From Streptomyces calvus (GTDB lineage Bacteria; Actinomycetota; Actinomycetes; Streptomycetales; Streptomycetaceae), in assembly GCF_006782915.1 (NCBI RefSeq), contig NZ_VCNP01000040.1, positions 124,001 through 188,000 of the forward strand: a stretch of DNA of 64,000 nt, read 5' to 3'. The position numbers and the translations under genes were made by a program. This document shows, piece by piece, positions 60,374 to 64,000 of this stretch. The stretch's first letter is position 1. Every line of letters begins with the position of its first letter. Under the pieces are notes generated by a model that was given only the letters and a program-made list of their open reading frames with translations, did no database searches and was not told where the DNA came from.

Positions 60374-62650
60374 TCAGCCGATCTTCGCGTTCTTCGAGAC
60401 GGTCACCTGGTCGATGTCGGAGGTCCGCACGGTCACCTCGACCTTCCAGTCGCCCGTCATGGGGATCTGCACTCCGCTCGCCGACCAGTGTCCGGTGGTG
60501 ACGTGGTCGGGGACGACGGGCAGCGGCCCGATGTCCTTGGCGGAGAGGGTGAAGGCGACCTTCACCTCGGGGATGTCGACGGGACGGCCGTCCGGGTCCT
60601 CCACATAGAGGTGCAGGTCGTTGTCGCCCACGCGCGCGGGCTCCAGGTCGATCGTGACGACGCCCTCGCCCTTCTCGCCGCCGGTGTCGAACGGCATGTT
60701 CAGCGTCACCGCGCCGGTGCTCTGACCCGTGGACACCGAGGACGAGGCGGCGGCCTTGGCCTCCTGCTCGGTGCGCCCCGGCTCGGTCTGCGTGAGCACG
60801 GTGGTGACGGCGAGCACGACCACGGCGATGCCCGCCTCGGCGAGCACCGAGCGGCGCAGGCCGAAGCGGTTCGGGTCGGCGTCGCGCAGCCGCTTCTGCC
60901 GGGCGGTCTCCATCGCGGCCCGCTGTCGCGCGAGCTGAGCGGCCCGCGCGGGATCCGCCTCGGCGGCGCCCCCGGTCCCGAAGGCCCCGGCCCCGTCGGC
61001 TCCGGCGCCCTCGGCCTCGGCAGCCTCATCGGCTCCCGCCGCCTCCTCGCCGTTCGCCCCGGCCTCAGCAGCTGCCCCGGTCGCGGCCTCAGCCGCCGCT
61101 CCGGTCCCGGCCTCAGCCGCCGCTCCGGGCGTCGCGGCCCCGGCGTCGTCGGCCTCCGCCTGACGCACACCGGCACCGACACCGACACCGACCCGCTCCG
61201 CGTCGCCCGCGCCCGGTTCCGCGTCGCCTCCGCCCTGCTCCGCCTCGCGGTCACTCCGGCCGCCGCTGTCGACACCGCCCTCGCGGTCCCTGTCCCTGTT
61301 CCTGTCCCTGTTGCCGGCGCCGTCGCCGTTGCCGTCGTCGGCGCCGTCGGTGCGTCCGGTTCCGTCCGCCTCCGCCAGCCGCGCCGTCCACCGCCGCGAC
61401 ACGGAGGCGATTCCGACCAGCACCGCCACGAGCCCGATCTTGACGAGCAGCAGCTGTCCGTACCGGGTGTCGGTGAACGCCGACCAGGAGCCGAGCTGCC
61501 GCCAGCTCTGATACACCCCGGTGACGACCAGGACCACCACACCGGAGAAGGCGAGCCGGGAGAACCGCCGGACGGCGTCCCGGTCGACCGGGGTGTCCGC
61601 GGGCGCCCGGTACAGCGCGACGAGCAGGGCGGTGAGCCCGCCCAGCCAGGCGGCGACGGCGAGCAGGTGCAGCACGTCGACGGGCATCGCGATGCCCGGC
61701 TGGAGCCCCTGGGAGGCGTGCTCGGACATCGCCCAGCTCGCGGCGAGCCCGGCCGACACCACCGTCCCGCCGATCGCGAGCCCGAAGGTCAGGTCCCGCT
61801 TCTCCTCGTCCTCCTCCGCAACGGTCGGCCGGCGCGCAGCGCCGTCGTCGACGGTGGCGCCGGTCGACGGGCGGGCGTAGGCCCCGAACAGCACCGCGAT
61901 GAACAGCGCGGCCGCCGCGAGCAGCAGCAGCCGCGACACCAGCGCCGCACCCGTCTTGGTCTGGAGCACCTCGCCGAGCAGCGTCAGGTCGAAGACGTCA
62001 CCGAGCTCTCCGGAGCGGGTGTAGGAGCCGCGCAGGAGCAGCAGGGCGAGCGTGGCGCCGGTGAGCGCCAGCCACCCGGAGACGACCAGCCGCTGCACCG
62101 CCCGCACTCCGGCTCCGCGCCGCCAGCAGGCGAGCACGAAGGCGGCACCGCCGGCCATGACGACGAAGCCCGCGTACGACACGTACCGCCCGAGGCCGTA
62201 CAGCAGGCCGACCGGACCGTCGTCCGCGGTCTGCGTGGAGACCGACACGGTCGTCTCCGAGGGCGCCCCGATGGAGAAGGTGAAGGCACCGGCGACGGGA
62301 TGGCTGTCGGCCGACACCACCTGGTAGGCCACCGTGTACGTGCCGTCGGGCAGCCCGCCGAGCAGCCGCACGGTGTACGTCGTTCCGCTCGGGTTGGCCG
62401 GGTCGCCCTTGTCGACCCGCTTGCCCTTGGGGTCGAGCACCCGCACGGCGTCGTCGCTCAGCGCGATCTGCTCGGAGAAGGTGAGGGAGACCTGGCCGGG
62501 GGCCCGGTCGACCACCGCCCCCTGCGCGGGGTCGCTCCCGGTCAGCGCGGCGTGCGCGGAAACGGGAGCGGCCCCGGCGAGGAGCGCGCCGGTGACGGCC
62601 AGGAACAGCAGCACCAGGGTCCGCACGCGGGGGGCGATGGTCTGGGTCAC
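60374..62650 (-). CDS. CopC-CopD fusion copper-handling membrane protein
   Basis: The 758-residue protein has a signal (1-about 32), a CopC domain (about 33-130, starting AHAALTGSDP with the Cu-binding N-terminal His), then a CopD-like membrane domain with about eight helices (about 145-420). Next comes an Ala/Glu/Gly/Asp-rich low-complexity insert (about 423-575) and a C-terminal YtkA-like domain (about 640-758). It likely imports or buffers copper for the peroxidase/oxidase. Start at 62650 is clear. Confidence 0.87.
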   Translation of the reverse strand: MTQTIAPRVRTLVLLFLAVTGALLAGAAPVSAHAALTGSDPAQGAVVDRAPGQVSLTFSEQIALSDDAVRVLDPKGKRVDKGDPANPSGTTYTVRLLGGLPDGTYTVAYQVVSADSHPVAGAFTFSIGAPSETTVSVSTQTADDGPVGLLYGLGRYVSYAGFVVMAGGAAFVLACWRRGAGVRAVQRLVVSGWLALTGATLALLLLRGSYTRSGELGDVFDLTLLGEVLQTKTGAALVSRLLLLAAAALFIAVLFGAYARPSTGATVDDGAARRPTVAEEDEEKRDLTFGLAIGGTVVSAGLAASWAMSEHASQGLQPGIAMPVDVLHLLAVAAWLGGLTALLVALYRAPADTPVDRDAVRRFSRLAFSGVVVLVVTGVYQSWRQLGSWSAFTDTRYGQLLLVKIGLVAVLVGIASVSRRWTARLAEADGTGRTDGADDGNGDGAGNRDRNRDRDREGGVDSGGRSDREAEQGGGDAEPGAGDAERVGVGVGAGVRQAEADDAGAATPGAAAEAGTGAAAEAATGAAAEAGANGEEAAGADEAAEAEGAGADGAGAFGTGGAAEADPARAAQLARQRAAMETARQKRLRDADPNRFGLRRSVLAEAGIAVVVLAVTTVLTQTEPGRTEQEAKAAASSSVSTGQSTGAVTLNMPFDTGGEKGEGVVTIDLEPARVGDNDLHLYVEDPDGRPVDIPEVKVAFTLSAKDIGPLPVVPDHVTTGHWSASGVQIPMTGDWKVEVTVRTSDIDQVTVSKNAKIG

Positions 62651-62663
62651 GGGGGTGTCTCCC

Positions 62664-63122
62664 TCAGTGTCCGGTCTTCGGGACGTAGGTGGCCGATTTC
62701 ACCGGAAGTTCGACCGTGACGGGGTCGGAGTGCGCGAACCGCAGTTCGACGGAGACCGTCTGACCCTGCTTCGGCTTCTGCTTCAGCTGTTCGAACATCA
62801 GGTGGTTACCGCCGCTGGCCAGCACCAGACTGCCGTGGGCCGGGATGTCGAGGGCCTCGACCTCCCGCATGGACCCGTCGACGGTCTCGTGCACGGTGAC
62901 CTGGCCGGCGGCGTCGCTGCTGACCCCGGTCAGCCGGTCGGCGGTGTCGCCGTCGTTGGTGATGGTGAGGAATCCGGCGGCCATGTCGGAGACCGGCTGC
63001 GGCATGTACGCGGAGCCGACGGACAGCTCCGCCGCGCCGGAGCCCGAGCCGTCCGAGCCGCCGCACCCGGCCAGGGCCAGTGTCCCGGTGACGGCCAGGG
63101 CCGCGGCCGTCAGCCGCCTCAC
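62664..63122 (-). CDS. PCuAC-family copper chaperone lipoprotein (ECuC-like)
   Basis: A 152-residue lipoprotein: signal with lipobox LAGC near residue 19, then a PCuAC fold with His-x-Met copper motifs (HETVDGSM and NHLMF). GTG 63122 overlaps the sco stop (GTGA), so they are coupled. S. lividans ECuC with Sco delivers Cu+ to the CuA site and GlxA. Cytoplasmic membrane outer face. Confidence 0.9.
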   Translation of the reverse strand: MRRLTAAALAVTGTLALAGCGGSDGSGSGAAELSVGSAYMPQPVSDMAAGFLTITNDGDTADRLTGVSSDAAGQVTVHETVDGSMREVEALDIPAHGSLVLASGGNHLMFEQLKQKPKQGQTVSVELRFAHSDPVTVELPVKSATYVPKTGH

Positions 63123-63772
63123 GGGTTCTCCCCCTTGATGATCTTGGGGAGGTCCTTGGTGTAGTCGTCGACGGTGGCGTCCTCGCCGTAGAGGACGTAC
63201 CCGCCGTCGGTCTTCGGCGAGAAGGCGATGACCTGGGTGCCGTGGTCGGAGACGACCTTGCCCTGGTCGTCCTTGCGCGGCGGGTCGATCGAGATGCCGA
63301 GGGTGCGGGCACCGGCCTGGATGGTGTCGAAGTCGCCGGTCAGGCCGACGACCTGGGAGTCGATGCCCTTGAGCCACTTGCCCAGCGCGGCGGCGGTGTC
63401 CCGCTCGGGGTCGGTGGTGACGAACACGATCCGCAGCTCGTCCTGCTGGTCCTGGGGCAGCTGCTTCTTGGCCACCGCGATGTTGTTCATCGTCAGCGGG
63501 CAGACGTCGGGGCAGTGCGTGTAGCCGAAGTAGATCAGCGTGGGCCGGCCCGCGGTCTCCTCGCGGAGGTCGTACTTCTTGCCGCTGGTGTCGGTGAGGA
63601 CGAGGTCCGGCTTCTCGAACGGCTTGTCCAGAACGGTGGCCGCCTGCTGGGAGCCGGCCTCCTCGGACACCACGGCGACGGGGTCGCCGCCGTCGCCGTT
63701 GCCGCCGCAGGCGGAGAGGGTCAGGGAGGCGACGGCGAGCAGGGCCGCCGCCGCGAAGGTCTTGGTGCGCAT
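63119..63772 (-). CDS. sco: Sco1/SenC copper chaperone lipoprotein
   Basis: The 217-residue protein has a lipobox LSAC (about residue 20), thioredoxin-like fold with CPDVC copper cysteines (in YFGYTHCPDVCPLTMN) and a downstream DHGTQ histidine ligand. Sco metallates cytochrome oxidase CuA; in S. lividans it is also linked to development. ATG 63772 is used; in-frame ATG 63805 is an alternative. Confidence 0.92.
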   Translation of the reverse strand: MRTKTFAAAALLAVASLTLSACGGNGDGGDPVAVVSEEAGSQQAATVLDKPFEKPDLVLTDTSGKKYDLREETAGRPTLIYFGYTHCPDVCPLTMNNIAVAKKQLPQDQQDELRIVFVTTDPERDTAAALGKWLKGIDSQVVGLTGDFDTIQAGARTLGISIDPPRKDDQGKVVSDHGTQVIAFSPKTDGGYVLYGEDATVDDYTKDLPKIIKGENP

Positions 63773-63796
63773 GAATGATCCCGAAGGTGAGTGCTC

Positions 63797-63842
63797 GGCG
63801 CGCACCGGGGGCCACGGGGCCGTGGGCGACCCGGTGCGCGCC
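63797..63842 (-). terminator. Strong hairpin between ycnI-like gene and sco
   Basis: A perfect 13-bp outer stem (63797-63809 with 63830-63842) encloses an inner CCACGG/CCGTGG dyad. It is upstream of sco and downstream of the next gene, so it ends or attenuates the incoming transcript. Confidence 0.6.
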
Positions 63843-63862
63843 GTCGAAAAAGGGGTGAGGGC

Positions 63863-64000
63863 TCAGGCGGTGGTGCGACGGCGCCCGGCGAGCACGCCGT
63901 AGGCGACGCCCGCGGCACCGACCACGATGCCGACGACGCCCAGGACGCGGGCGACGGTGTCCGTGCCGCCGGAGTCGCCCTCGTCGGACCCGGCGGTCGG
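63863..64000 (-). CDS. C-terminal end of YcnI-like membrane-anchored protein (cut by window)
   Basis: 45 codons and a stop are visible. They encode an acidic/Gly stalk (PTAGSDEGDSGGTDT), one membrane helix (about ARVLGVVGIVVGAAGVAYGV) and a basic tail LAGRRRTTA. This matches the C-terminal anchor of YcnI/DUF1775 copper-binding proteins, which precede sco-PCuAC-copCD in streptomycetes. The N-terminal domain is outside the window, so the family call rests on context. Confidence 0.65.
   Translation of the reverse strand, partial: PTAGSDEGDSGGTDTVARVLGVVGIVVGAAGVAYGVLAGRRRTTA

Noticed and set aside
59771..62719. Nearly 1000-codon frame opposite dtpA/copCD
   Set aside because: Shadow of the CopCD and peroxidase genes; no recognisable domain or ribosome site.

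Overview
The window is a piece of a Streptomyces chromosome, from the conserved core near the replication origin. GC is very high with strong third-position GC bias. Sporulation genes found only in filamentous actinomycetes (ssgR, ssgA) are present, and gene content and order closely follow the S. coelicolor block I remember as about SCO3898-SCO3967 (from memory, not a search). Six exact copies of the ParB centromere sequence (GTTTCACGTGAAAC) plus two one-mismatch copies lie in 64 kb, as expected near oriC. I see no IS element, prophage, CRISPR array or rRNA operon.

Layout. 1-14 kb: an MFS transporter (cut by the window edge); a padR-ino1 operon with a perfect palindromic operator; a class A penicillin-binding protein; a GT87-like membrane glycosyltransferase; a femX/alanine-racemase-like pair; then rpsF-ssb-rpsR-rplI and a MATE exporter. 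14-26 kb: dnaB, several acetyltransferases, a serine beta-lactamase-like enzyme, a MarR/MFS/GlcG-HbpS cluster, a Nudix hydrolase, a LysR regulator, and the operon of low-molecular-weight tyrosine phosphatase and Cys/Met PLP enzyme. 26-38 kb: cupin and small membrane proteins, ssgR-ssgA, a YibE/F protein, thiC under a TPP riboswitch, a TerD-vWA protein, a metallophosphoesterase, a LacI regulator and a HisC-type aminotransferase. 38.7-46 kb: Rex-operator-controlled cydA-cydB-cydCD (cytochrome bd and its assembly ABC transporter) and an M23 peptidase. 46-55 kb: two HAD phosphatases bracket an LLM oxidoreductase, kptA, a hydrolase-SDR fusion and a four-gene ABC-2 transporter operon. 55-58 kb: an unusual class II tRNA preceded by a Ser-rich short ORF and strong hairpins, then serS and pheA separated by a dense DnaA-box cluster. 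59-64 kb: a copper operon (ycnI-like, sco, PCuAC chaperone, copCD) ending in a Tat-exported DyP peroxidase.

How the parts fit. Cell envelope and development genes (PBP, FemX, SsgA/R, M23 peptidase) share the region with replication genes (dnaB, ssb), respiration under redox control (cyd with Rex operator) and copper trafficking (Sco, PCuAC, CopCD, DyP). Much of the interest is non-coding: the parS series, three DnaA-box groups, the PadR and Rex operators, a TPP riboswitch whose variable arm carries parS-like palindromes, and the sORF/hairpin/atypical-tRNA locus at about 55.2-55.4 kb.
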